Positions 19,881 through 26,863 of a DNA stretch of 28,250 bases are shown here, piece by piece. Position 1 is the stretch's first letter; the number at the start of each line of letters is the position of its first letter. Source of the stretch: Rhodoferax sp. (GTDB lineage Bacteria > Pseudomonadota > Gammaproteobacteria > Burkholderiales > Burkholderiaceae); contig JAIFMT010000092.1 in NCBI GenBank assembly GCA_020048295.1, forward strand, positions 1 to 28,250, in the 5' to 3' direction. The notes beneath the pieces are model-generated. The model was given only the letters and a program-made list of their open reading frames with translations. It ran no database searches and was not told where the DNA came from. The translations under genes were made by a program, and so were the position numbers.

Positions 19881-20720
19881 ATGGTTACGACAACAAGTTT
19901 TCCGTTGAGCATTGAATTTTTTCCGCCCAAAACCCCGGAGGGTGCCGAAAAGCTGCGGCTGGTGCGCCAGCAACTGTATTCGCTGAAACCCGAATTCTGT
20001 TCGGTGACTTTCGGGGCCGGCGGCTCGACGCAAGAGGGCACGTTCAGCACCGTGCGTGACATTCAGGCCGAAGGAGTTAGCGCTGCATCGCACTTCTCGT
20101 GCATTGGCGCCACCCGCGCGCGGGTGCGTGAACAGTTGGGCGAGCTCAAAGCCATGGGCGTGCGCCGCCTGGTGGCGTTGCGTGGTGATTTGCCCAGCGG
20201 CTTTGGGGCTGGGGGTGAGTTTCAGTACGCCAGTGACCTGGTGGCGTTCATTCGCGCCGAGACCGGCGATGACTTTCACATTGAGGTGGCAGCTTATCCG
20301 GAAATTCACCCGCAAGCCAAGTCGCCCGAAAGCGACCTGAAGGCGTTTGCCACCAAAGTGCAGGCCGGTGCTGATTCAGCCATTACCCAGTATTTCTTCA
20401 ACTCGGATGCGTATTTCAGGTTTGTGGAAGATGCCGACGCGATGGGCCTGCAGATTCCCGTGGTGCCGGGCATCATGCCGATCACCAGTTCGACCCAACT
20501 CATGCGTTTCAGCGATGCCTGTGGCGCGGAGATTCCGCGCTGGATTCGGCTTCGTCTGCAAGGCTTTGGCGATGACAGCGCTTCCATCAGGGCCTTCGGG
20601 CTGGATGTGGTGACCAATTTGTGCGAACAGTTGCGTGCTGGGGGTGCGCCGGGCCTGCATTTTTACAGCATGAACCAAAGTGCTGCCACGCTGGAAATCT
20701 GTGATCGGCTGGGCATCTAG
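19881..20720 (+). CDS. metF: 5,10-methylenetetrahydrofolate reductase
   Basis: The FAD enzyme reduces methylene-THF to methyl-THF, the methyl donor for homocysteine remethylation. The ATG at 19881, 13 bases after tlyA, gives 279 residues (E. coli MetF 296); an earlier in-frame ATG at 19788 lies inside tlyA. The TIM-barrel landmarks are visible: SIEFFPPKTPEG with E12 (E. coli E28), VTFGAGGST (42-50), LRGDLP with D103 (E. coli D120), AAYPEIHP, and the C-terminal PGLHFYSMNQS. Membership in the SAH-riboswitch operon makes sense: homocysteine released by AhcY is methylated with the MetF product. Confidence 0.95.
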   Translation: MVTTTSFPLSIEFFPPKTPEGAEKLRLVRQQLYSLKPEFCSVTFGAGGSTQEGTFSTVRDIQAEGVSAASHFSCIGATRARVREQLGELKAMGVRRLVALRGDLPSGFGAGGEFQYASDLVAFIRAETGDDFHIEVAAYPEIHPQAKSPESDLKAFATKVQAGADSAITQYFFNSDAYFRFVEDADAMGLQIPVVPGIMPITSSTQLMRFSDACGAEIPRWIRLRLQGFGDDSASIRAFGLDVVTNLCEQLRAGGAPGLHFYSMNQSAATLEICDRLGI

Positions 20721-20744
20721 CATCTGCGTTGTCAGCCAGCGTCG

Positions 20745-21704
20745 ATGACCGCGTTTACCCACGGCTACGGCTTTGATCCTGCCTACGGCATGGGCCTGGC
20801 CCAATTGCTGGGCATTGCGCCACCGTTGCCACCGAGCGATTTTGCTGCTTTTTGGCAGCGTCGCTATGCCGCTGCGATGGCGCTATCCCCGCACGCGCGC
20901 CTGCAACCGGTTGGTCACCGCGCTGGGTTTTCTGTGCATGGCCTGCGCTATACATCCACTGAAGGTCTGGAAATCGGGGGGTGGCTGCTGGTGCCTGTCG
21001 CCGGACCGGCGCGTCGGGGTATTGTTTTTGGCCATGGCTATGGCGGCTGTGAACTGCCTGAAGTGCCTTTGCCGGTTGAGGATGCAGTGCTGCTTTACCC
21101 CTGTTTTCGCGGAATCGGGCTCAGCCGAGTGGCTGGCGTATCACAAGACCCCAATTACCACGTGCTGCACAACATTCAGGATCGACAGCGCTACATTCTG
21201 GGGGGTTGTGTAGAGGATGTGTGGCTGGCGGTGTCGGCACTGCTTGAACTGTTTCCCCAAGTGGCGGGCCAGGTGATGTACTCAGGTATCAGCTTTGGCG
21301 GAGGCATTGGTGCACTGGCCGCGCCATGGGACGCGCGCATTTCGCGTCTGCACCTGCATGTACCTACCTTTGGTCATCAGGCGCTGCGGCTAACCTTGCC
21401 CTGTGTTGGCAGTGGTGAGTCAGTGCGGAACTTTCAGCGCCAGCACTTCTTTAACACGATCGACACATTGGCTTATTACGATGCGGCCAACGCGGCGCAG
21501 TTTCTCCGGGTTCCTGCTCTGGTGGCTGCCGCTCTGTTTGACCCTGCTGTGCCACCCCCTGGTCAGTTTGCCATATTTAATGCCATTTCTCCATTGCTGC
21601 GGCAGTTGATTGTGTTGCAGGCCGGCCACTTTGAATATGCCGGCGAGGCGCAGGCGATCCAGGAGATGAACCAGCAGGTCGCGCGCTTTTTCACACAACC
21701 CTGA
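20745..21704 (+). CDS. Acetyl-xylan-esterase-like (AXE1/CE7-type) alpha/beta hydrolase
   Basis: The 319-residue protein has the layout of the AXE1/cephalosporin-C-deacetylase family. It has an N-terminal segment with 'DFAAFWQRR', a strand region GLEIGGWLLVP and an oxyanion area GYGG. 'CFRGIGLS' stands in place of the usual DxRGQG. The nucleophile is S183 in GISFGGG, with probable D266 (FDPAVPP) and H295 (AGHFEY). No signal peptide is visible, so it is probably cytosolic. The physiological ester is unknown; sugar acetyl esters or other small esters are possible. The start lies 24 bases after metF on the same strand, so it may share the riboswitch operon. Confidence 0.75.
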   Translation: MTAFTHGYGFDPAYGMGLAQLLGIAPPLPPSDFAAFWQRRYAAAMALSPHARLQPVGHRAGFSVHGLRYTSTEGLEIGGWLLVPVAGPARRGIVFGHGYGGCELPEVPLPVEDAVLLYPCFRGIGLSRVAGVSQDPNYHVLHNIQDRQRYILGGCVEDVWLAVSALLELFPQVAGQVMYSGISFGGGIGALAAPWDARISRLHLHVPTFGHQALRLTLPCVGSGESVRNFQRQHFFNTIDTLAYYDAANAAQFLRVPALVAAALFDPAVPPPGQFAIFNAISPLLRQLIVLQAGHFEYAGEAQAIQEMNQQVARFFTQP

Positions 21705-21721
21705 ACGCCGTAAGGAGGCGC

Positions 21722-22450
21722 ATGCATCGCGAGTATCACCGCTGGTATAGCCACCGTTTGCAACGCGATATGGAACTGCTGGTGTTTGGCCATGCCGGTG
21801 CCAAAGTGCTGGTCTTTCCGACGCGCGACGGACGCTTTCATGAATATGAAGATTTGGGCATCGTCAACAGCCTGGCCGACAAGATCAATGCCGGACAGTT
21901 GCAGCTATGGTGCCTGGACAGTGTCGCCTGGGAAACCTTTTACTGCAACTGGTGCCACCCGGCAGATCGCATTCGTCGGCACATTGCGTACGAGGAATAT
22001 GTACTCAACGAGGTGATGCCGCTGATGCAGCAAAGAAATGCCCATGACTGCACCATTGCCCACGGCTGCAGTCTGGGAGCTTATTCGGCTGCCTGCATGG
22101 CACTGCGCCATCCGCAGCACTTTCAGAAACTGGTGGCCTTTTCAGGGCGATATGACCTGACCTTGAATGTTGAAGCGTTTCAGGATCTGCTGGGCGGTTA
22201 TTACGACGAAAACGTGTATTTCCACACACCCACCCATTTTTTGCCCAACCTGCACTGTGATTGGCGTCTGGATCGACTGCGTCGCATGGAGATCGTCATG
22301 GCGGTCGGCGCGGAAGATCCTTTCTTGCACAACAACCGTCATTTGAGCGACATTCTTCACGGCAAGGGTGTGCGTAACCAGTTACATGTTTGGGAAGGTC
22401 GTGCCCACCGCGGTCACTATTGGCGGCGAATGGCACCGCTATACGTCTAG
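21722..22450 (+). CDS. Putative esterase (COG4947-like alpha/beta hydrolase)
   Basis: This is a 242-residue single-domain alpha/beta hydrolase. The nucleophile elbow is GCSLGA with S117, preceded by the strand 'CTIAHG'. D199 in VGAEDPF and H229 or H232 in GRAHRGHYW complete a likely triad. A short N-terminal MHREYHRWYSHRLQRDMELLVFG-type opening resembles small cytosolic esterases of the COG4947/putative-esterase group. It has the best ribosome binding site of the operon, TAAGGAGG at 21711-21718, and follows the AXE1-like gene by 17 bases. Substrate unknown. It converges on manC. Confidence 0.72.
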   Translation: MHREYHRWYSHRLQRDMELLVFGHAGAKVLVFPTRDGRFHEYEDLGIVNSLADKINAGQLQLWCLDSVAWETFYCNWCHPADRIRRHIAYEEYVLNEVMPLMQQRNAHDCTIAHGCSLGAYSAACMALRHPQHFQKLVAFSGRYDLTLNVEAFQDLLGGYYDENVYFHTPTHFLPNLHCDWRLDRLRRMEIVMAVGAEDPFLHNNRHLSDILHGKGVRNQLHVWEGRAHRGHYWRRMAPLYV

Positions 22451-22490
22451 GTTGTTGGCGCAAACTTGCTGGTCATTGCACCGAGTGGAC

Positions 22491-23954
22491 TCAGCGTCCG
22501 TACACGTCGTCAAAACGCACGATGTCATCTTCGCCCAGGTATGAACCCGACTGCACTTCGATCATTTCCAGCGCCACCCGACCCGGGTTTTCCAGTCGGT
22601 GGGTGGTGCCCAGCGGGATGAAAGTGGACTGGTTCTCAGACAGCAGAAAGATATCTTCGCCTTTGGTCACGCGGGCGGTGCCGCTCACCACCACCCAGTG
22701 CTCGGCGCGGTGGTGGTGCATTTGCAGCGACAGCGCGCCGCCGGGTTTGACCACGATGCGCTTGACCTGAAAGCGCTCGCCAGCGTCAACCCCGTCGTAC
22801 CAGCCCCAGGGGCGAAAGACCTTGCGGTGGATGCTGCCTTCAGCGCGCTTTTCGGCGCGCAGCCGATCGACGATCTTCTTCACGTCCTGCGTCTTGTCTT
22901 TGTGTGACACCAGAATGGCATCGGCGGTCTCCACTACCACCAGGTCATGCACTCCCACGCAGGCCACCAGACGTCCTTCTGACAAAGCCAGCGTGTTCTC
23001 GCAGTCGTGCAACATGACATCACCTTGCGACACGTTGCCGTGTGGATCTTTGGGTAGAACCTGCCATAGTGCGTCCCAGGCCCCCACGTCAGACCAACCG
23101 GCGCGCAGCGGCAGTACTACGCCGGGCGGCAACGCGGCATTTTGGGTGTTGGCGGCGATGCGCTCCATCACTGCGTAGTCGATCGAGTCACTTGGGCATT
23201 GGGCAAAGATGTCCCGGCCCACACGCATGAACTCGCCGTCGGTCTGGCCGACATCCCAGGCGCTCTGGCAAGCCAGCAGAATATCGGCACGGCACTGGCC
23301 CACCGCGCTGAGCCATACCGAGGCACGCATCATGAACAGACCGCTGTTCCACAGATAGTTGCCAGCATCAAGGTAGGCCTGCGCCGTGGCCAAGTCGGGT
23401 TTTTCCACAAAGCGGGCGATGCGAAAAGCCTCCGGGTCGGAGGCATCGCCATATGGCGCACCCGACTGGATGTAGCCGTAACCGGTTTCCGGTGCGTCCG
23501 GTGTGATGCCAAAGGTCACCACCGCGCCTGCCTGCGCCAATGCGGCACCGCGGCTGACCACGCCTTGAAACGCCGCCACGTTGGTGATGACATGGTCTGC
23601 CGGCATCACCAACAGCACTGGATCAGCACCGTTTTTTATAGCTGCTAGCGCAGACAGGGTAAGGGCTGGAGCCGTATTTCTTCCAAAAGGTTCAAGGACG
23701 ATGGTGCCGGCTGTCCCAAGCAGGCGCAACTGCTCCGCAATGACAAAGCGGTACTCTTCATTGCACACCACCATCGGCGCAGTGAGTTCCACGCCCGGCG
23801 TGCCGCTGACGCGCCGCACGGTGGCCTGCAACAGCGAATCTTCCCCCACCAGGCTGAGCAACTGCTTGGGGTATTTTTCGCGCGACAGCGGCCACAGCCG
23901 GGTGCCGGAGCCACCGGACAAGACCACGGGCTGGACAAGAATGGGAGTGTTCAT
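22491..23954 (-). CDS. manC: Mannose-1-phosphate guanylyltransferase / mannose-6-phosphate isomerase
   Basis: The bifunctional type II enzyme isomerises fructose-6-phosphate to mannose-6-phosphate and makes GDP-mannose from GTP and mannose-1-phosphate. The 487-residue protein starts with the pyrophosphorylase signature LSGGSGTRLWPLSR at 12-25. It continues with GRNTAPA (91-97), MPADH (117-121) and FVEKP. After about residue 370 it ends in the type II isomerase cupin FRPWGWYD...VKPGGALSLQMHHHRAEHW, where the His cluster would bind the metal. AlgA, CpsB and XanB are names for the same family. The gene is the last of galE - nucleotidyltransferase - manC, pointing to exopolysaccharide or O-antigen precursors. 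Part of the sequence after GRNTAPA resembles the repeat found in tlyA. Confidence 0.94.
   Translation of the reverse strand: MNTPILVQPVVLSGGSGTRLWPLSREKYPKQLLSLVGEDSLLQATVRRVSGTPGVELTAPMVVCNEEYRFVIAEQLRLLGTAGTIVLEPFGRNTAPALTLSALAAIKNGADPVLLVMPADHVITNVAAFQGVVSRGAALAQAGAVVTFGITPDAPETGYGYIQSGAPYGDASDPEAFRIARFVEKPDLATAQAYLDAGNYLWNSGLFMMRASVWLSAVGQCRADILLACQSAWDVGQTDGEFMRVGRDIFAQCPSDSIDYAVMERIAANTQNAALPPGVVLPLRAGWSDVGAWDALWQVLPKDPHGNVSQGDVMLHDCENTLALSEGRLVACVGVHDLVVVETADAILVSHKDKTQDVKKIVDRLRAEKRAEGSIHRKVFRPWGWYDGVDAGERFQVKRIVVKPGGALSLQMHHHRAEHWVVVSGTARVTKGEDIFLLSENQSTFIPLGTTHRLENPGRVALEMIEVQSGSYLGEDDIVRFDDVYGR
23638..23667 (+). repeat. Possible repeat copy C, inside manC
   Basis: ATAGCTGCTAGCGCAGACAG (23638-23657) matches the first 20 bases of copy B at 18 positions, and GGTAAGGGCT continues with 7 of 10. 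Beyond that point the similarity ends where the conserved GRNTAPA codons of manC begin. It is read in antisense as LTLSALAAI. The family length of manC is not changed, so convergence cannot be excluded. Confidence 0.45.
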
Positions 23955-24037
23955 GCTAAAAAAGTATCAAGGTGAAAAATTAACCGAGTCAATCAACGTG
24001 AGGCTGTGCCTGCGACTGTTGGCCAGGCAACGCGGCA

Positions 24038-25141
24038 TCAGGCGCGTGCATCGCCCCAGCGTAACTGGGCGGTTTCGTCACCCCGGTACAAGGTGTCGCC
24101 GGATGGATCGACACAGTAGGTGGGCGAGACGATCATTTCCTTGAATTGCATGTCAGCAGCGATGCGGGTGTACTCAAACAAGATGCTGCGCACCACTTTG
24201 GCCCCCGAGCGGATGTGACAGCCATTGCCGATCCAACTCGGGCCAATAATGCTGGCACCGGGCTCGACCCGCACACTGGAGCCAAGGTACACCGGGCCCT
24301 CAATGTTCACTTGATCCCAAGCGATCGAGGTGTTGAGCCCGACCCAGATGCCGGGCTTGATCTCGCGCCCGGGCATGTTCATTTGCGCCACCTCGCCGCG
24401 CAACACGCGCTGCAAAACGGCCCAGTAGTCGCTGACGCGGCCAATGTCGATCCAGTTGAAAAAGCGTTTTTGTGCAAAGAAAGGCAGCTTGTTCTCGACC
24501 AGTTGCGGAAACAGTTCGGAGCCGATGTCATAGACCTTGCCTGGCGGTACCAGTTTGAGCACTTCGGGCTCAAAGATATAGATGCCGGTGCTGGCTGCCG
24601 TGGACTTGGCCTCTTCGGGCTTGGGCTTTTCCTGGAACGACTGGATTTGCCCGTTGTCGTCGGCCACCACAATGCCGTAATTTTGTACCTCGGCCAGCGG
24701 CACATCGAGGGTCACCACGCTGGCAATGGCACCCTTGGATTTGTGCTCGTGCAGGGCGGCACCAATATCCAGGTCGATGATGGCATCGCCGCACAGCACC
24801 AGCGTGGTTTCGTCAAAGAAGCCGCTGAAGTCCTGGATGCGGCGCATGCCACCGGCCGAGCCAAACGGTTTGGGGACAATTTCACCCTGTTCCTTGATGC
24901 CCTCAAAGGCGTAGCCAATCTGTACACCCCAGCGGTGGCCATCGCCAAAATACTGCTCGATCTTGTGATGGTTAAAAGCCACGTTCACCATGATTTCAGT
25001 GATGCCGTAGCTGGCCAGGTGTTCGATCAAATACTCCATCACCGGCTTACCCAAAATTGGAATCATCGGTTTGGGTAAATACTTGGTCAGTGGCCGAACT
25101 CGCGTCCCTTGTCCGGCGGCCAGAATCATGCCCTTAGCCAT
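24038..25141 (-). CDS. Sugar-1-phosphate nucleotidyltransferase, CugP-like
   Basis: The 367-residue protein has an N-terminal nucleotidyltransferase fold and a left-handed beta-helix C-terminal domain (about 241-345). Motifs are LAAGQGTRVRPLT (7-19), PKPMIPI with K24, GSAGGMRR (94-101), LCGDA with D119, FQEKP (169-173) and NWIDIGRVSDYW with D232. The exact wording of these blocks and the ending near ...DARA resemble, from memory, the cyanobacterial non-GalU UDP-glucose pyrophosphorylase CugP. Automatic annotation often calls such proteins mannose-1-phosphate guanylyltransferases. It lies between galE (48 bases upstream) and manC (83 downstream). A UDP-glucose product would feed GalE directly. 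Nucleotide and sugar specificity cannot be settled from sequence alone. Confidence 0.82.
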   Translation of the reverse strand: MAKGMILAAGQGTRVRPLTKYLPKPMIPILGKPVMEYLIEHLASYGITEIMVNVAFNHHKIEQYFGDGHRWGVQIGYAFEGIKEQGEIVPKPFGSAGGMRRIQDFSGFFDETTLVLCGDAIIDLDIGAALHEHKSKGAIASVVTLDVPLAEVQNYGIVVADDNGQIQSFQEKPKPEEAKSTAASTGIYIFEPEVLKLVPPGKVYDIGSELFPQLVENKLPFFAQKRFFNWIDIGRVSDYWAVLQRVLRGEVAQMNMPGREIKPGIWVGLNTSIAWDQVNIEGPVYLGSSVRVEPGASIIGPSWIGNGCHIRSGAKVVRSILFEYTRIAADMQFKEMIVSPTYCVDPSGDTLYRGDETAQLRWGDARA

Positions 25142-25189
25142 GCTTGCAACCTCTGCATTTTGTCATTGTGCTACTCCCGAAAAAATGGT

Positions 25190-26206
25190 TCAACTGGCGA
25201 CACTATAGCCATTCGGATTGTTGCTTTGCCAGCGCCAGGCATCGGCGCACATGTTTGCCAGGTCGCGCTGTGCTTGCCAGCCCAGCAGGCTATGGGCATA
25301 CGCCGGGTTGGCGTAACAGGCTGCCACGTCGCCAGCGCGTCGCGGGCAGATTTTATAAGCCACGGGTTTGCCACTGGCTTGTTCAAACGCACGGACCATG
25401 TCGAGCACGCTGTAGCCCATGCCGGTACCCAGATTGACGGCAAAACCTTGCGCGCTGTCGCGCAGCTTTTTCAACGCGGCCAGATGGCCCAGTGCCAGAT
25501 CCACCACGTGGATGTAGTCGCGCACCCCGGTGCCGTCAGGCGTGGCGTAGTCGTTGCCCCAGACGTTCAAAAATGCGCGCTTGCCTACGGCAACCTGCGC
25601 CACAAAGGGCAGCAAGTTGTTGGGGATGCCCTGTGGGTCTTCACCAATGAGCCCGCTGGCGTGCGCGCCCACTGGGTTGAAATACCGCAGGATACCAATG
25701 CGCCAGGCGGGGTCGCTGCTGCTCAGGTCTCGCAGCATGTTCTCGATCATCAATTTGGTCTGGCCGTAGGGGTTGGTGGCTGACAGCGGGTGATCCTCAG
25801 TCAGTGGCAAGCGCTGCGGGTCGCCATAAACGGTGGCCGACGAGCTGAAGACGAGGGTCTGGATGCCAACCGCCTGCATGGCTTGCAGCAGTGTGATGGT
25901 GCCAGCCACGTTATTGTCGTAATAGCGCAGCGGTTCGGCCACTGATTCGCCAACTGCCTTGAGTCCGGCAAAATGAATCACCGCTTGCGCGCCACTGGAC
26001 TGCAGGGCGGCCTGCAATGTCGCCCGATTGCGGATATCGCCTTCAATAAACTGAAGTTTCTTACCGGTGATGTGCTCAACGCGCGCCAGGGACTCGGGCT
26101 GGCTGTTGCTCAAATTGTCAAACACAGTGATCTGATGTCCGGCATTGAGCAGTTCTACGCAGGTATGTGATCCAATGTAACCAGCGCCGCCTGTGATGAA
26201 AATCAT
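25190..26206 (-). CDS. galE: UDP-glucose 4-epimerase
   Basis: The extended short-chain dehydrogenase interconverts UDP-glucose and UDP-galactose with bound NAD. The 338-residue length matches E. coli GalE (338). The NAD loop is GGAGYIG at 6-12. The active site is S123 in [10 protein letters not shown] with Y147-x-x-x-K151 in NPYGQTK, and [13 protein letters not shown] substrate contacts (FNPVGAH) follow. The C terminus has the family RRAGDVA...YA segment, which contacts the nucleotide sugar. It is first in the minus-strand nucleotide-sugar block and divergent from tRNA-Lys across 224 bases. I found no convincing promoter boxes for it. Confidence 0.95.
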   Translation of the reverse strand: MIFITGGAGYIGSHTCVELLNAGHQITVFDNLSNSQPESLARVEHITGKKLQFIEGDIRNRATLQAALQSSGAQAVIHFAGLKAVGESVAEPLRYYDNNVAGTITLLQAMQAVGIQTLVFSSSATVYGDPQRLPLTEDHPLSATNPYGQTKLMIENMLRDLSSSDPAWRIGILRYFNPVGAHASGLIGEDPQGIPNNLLPFVAQVAVGKRAFLNVWGNDYATPDGTGVRDYIHVVDLALGHLAALKKLRDSAQGFAVNLGTGMGYSVLDMVRAFEQASGKPVAYKICPRRAGDVAACYANPAYAHSLLGWQAQRDLANMCADAWRWQSNNPNGYSVAS

Positions 26207-26390
26207 GATGGGTCTAACAAGAGTACAAGGTGTCGAAGTTTAGAACGAACTCGCTGGGGTTCATTGCGCTTAGACCATGATGCCGAAATACTCAGTGCTG
26301 GGAACAGTCGAAACTCGGCCAACGCCAGAGTTGCAAGCACATTTGGTTTGCGTCAGATTAGCTCTCCTCCAACGGTAGTGAAAAGTTGCT

Positions 26391-26396
26391 TATAAT
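26391..26396 (+). promoter_or_regulatory. -10 box of the tRNA-Lys promoter
   Basis: TATAAT stands about 35 bases before the mature tRNA, giving a start near 26403 and a short 5' leader. No clear -35 hexamer is seen at standard spacing. Confidence 0.55.
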
Positions 26397-26430
26397 CAGT
26401 GGCTTCGGTTAGGACGCTTGATCAGCGTTT

Positions 26431-26506
26431 GGGATGTTAGCTCAGCTGGTAGAGCAGCGGACTTTTAATCCGTTTGTCGTGGGTTCGATCCCCGCACATC
26501 CCACCA
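26431..26506 (+). tRNA. tRNA-Lys (anticodon TTT)
   Basis: The sequence folds as a 76-base cloverleaf. The acceptor stem is GGGATGT with ACATCCC, followed by the discriminator A and an encoded CCA. The D arm is GCTC/GAGC. The anticodon stem is GCGGA/TCCGT with loop CTTTTAA, hence anticodon TTT (Lys AAA/AAG). The T arm contains GGTTCGATCC. All standard bases are in place, so it should be functional. The 3' end of tRNA-Lys is a common integration target. Confidence 0.97.
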
Positions 26507-26514
26507 ATACACAT

Positions 26515-26555
26515 AAGGGTTTGTTGTTGCGAAAGTAATAGCAAACCCTTTTTCT
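26515..26555 (+). terminator. Rho-independent terminator after tRNA-Lys
   Basis: AAGGGTTTG (26515-26523) and CAAACCCTT (26542-26550) form a perfect 9-bp stem with an 18-base loop. A T-rich tail follows (TTTCTTT). It starts 8 bases after the tRNA CCA end and would end the tRNA transcript. Confidence 0.8.
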
Positions 26556-26863
26556 TTGGTGCTCATGTAGCCGCCATGTAGCCACTAGTACCGTCTTTTT
26601 GTACCGTGTAGCCCATGGAAACAGGGCTTCAATGTGACCTGCAACCCTAGCCTTAACAAGAAATTTTTAAGGGTCGTCACGATCAACCACTACGCTGACA
26701 AAAATTTCTGAAGTAAAAATTCACCGACCGCGCGCGGCGTATGGCTTTGTATTTTGCGACGGTCGAAATGCGAAATTTGACTCTCATCGACAATGTCCGC
26801 TTTGGAGAAAGCCTCGTAGCCCCAGGCTTCGCCGCCAACTCTGGTTTGTAGCTGGCCAAAAAT
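26556..26863. other. Gene-poor stretch with short repeats downstream of tRNA-Lys
   Basis: No convincing gene is seen in these 308 bases. TGTAGCC occurs three times as direct repeats (26566-26572, 26577-26583, 26607-26613). GTACCGT occurs twice (26589-26595 and 26601-26607). A 10-bp inverted repeat AGAAATTTTT/AAAAATTTCT lies at 26659-26668 and 26700-26709. A minus-strand frame of 62 codons from a GTG at 26871 has no recognisable features. Composition is more AT-rich than the flanking genes. Closely spaced repeats beside a tRNA resemble arm-type integrase sites, so this may be the remainder of an integrated element; that is inference. Confidence 0.45.
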
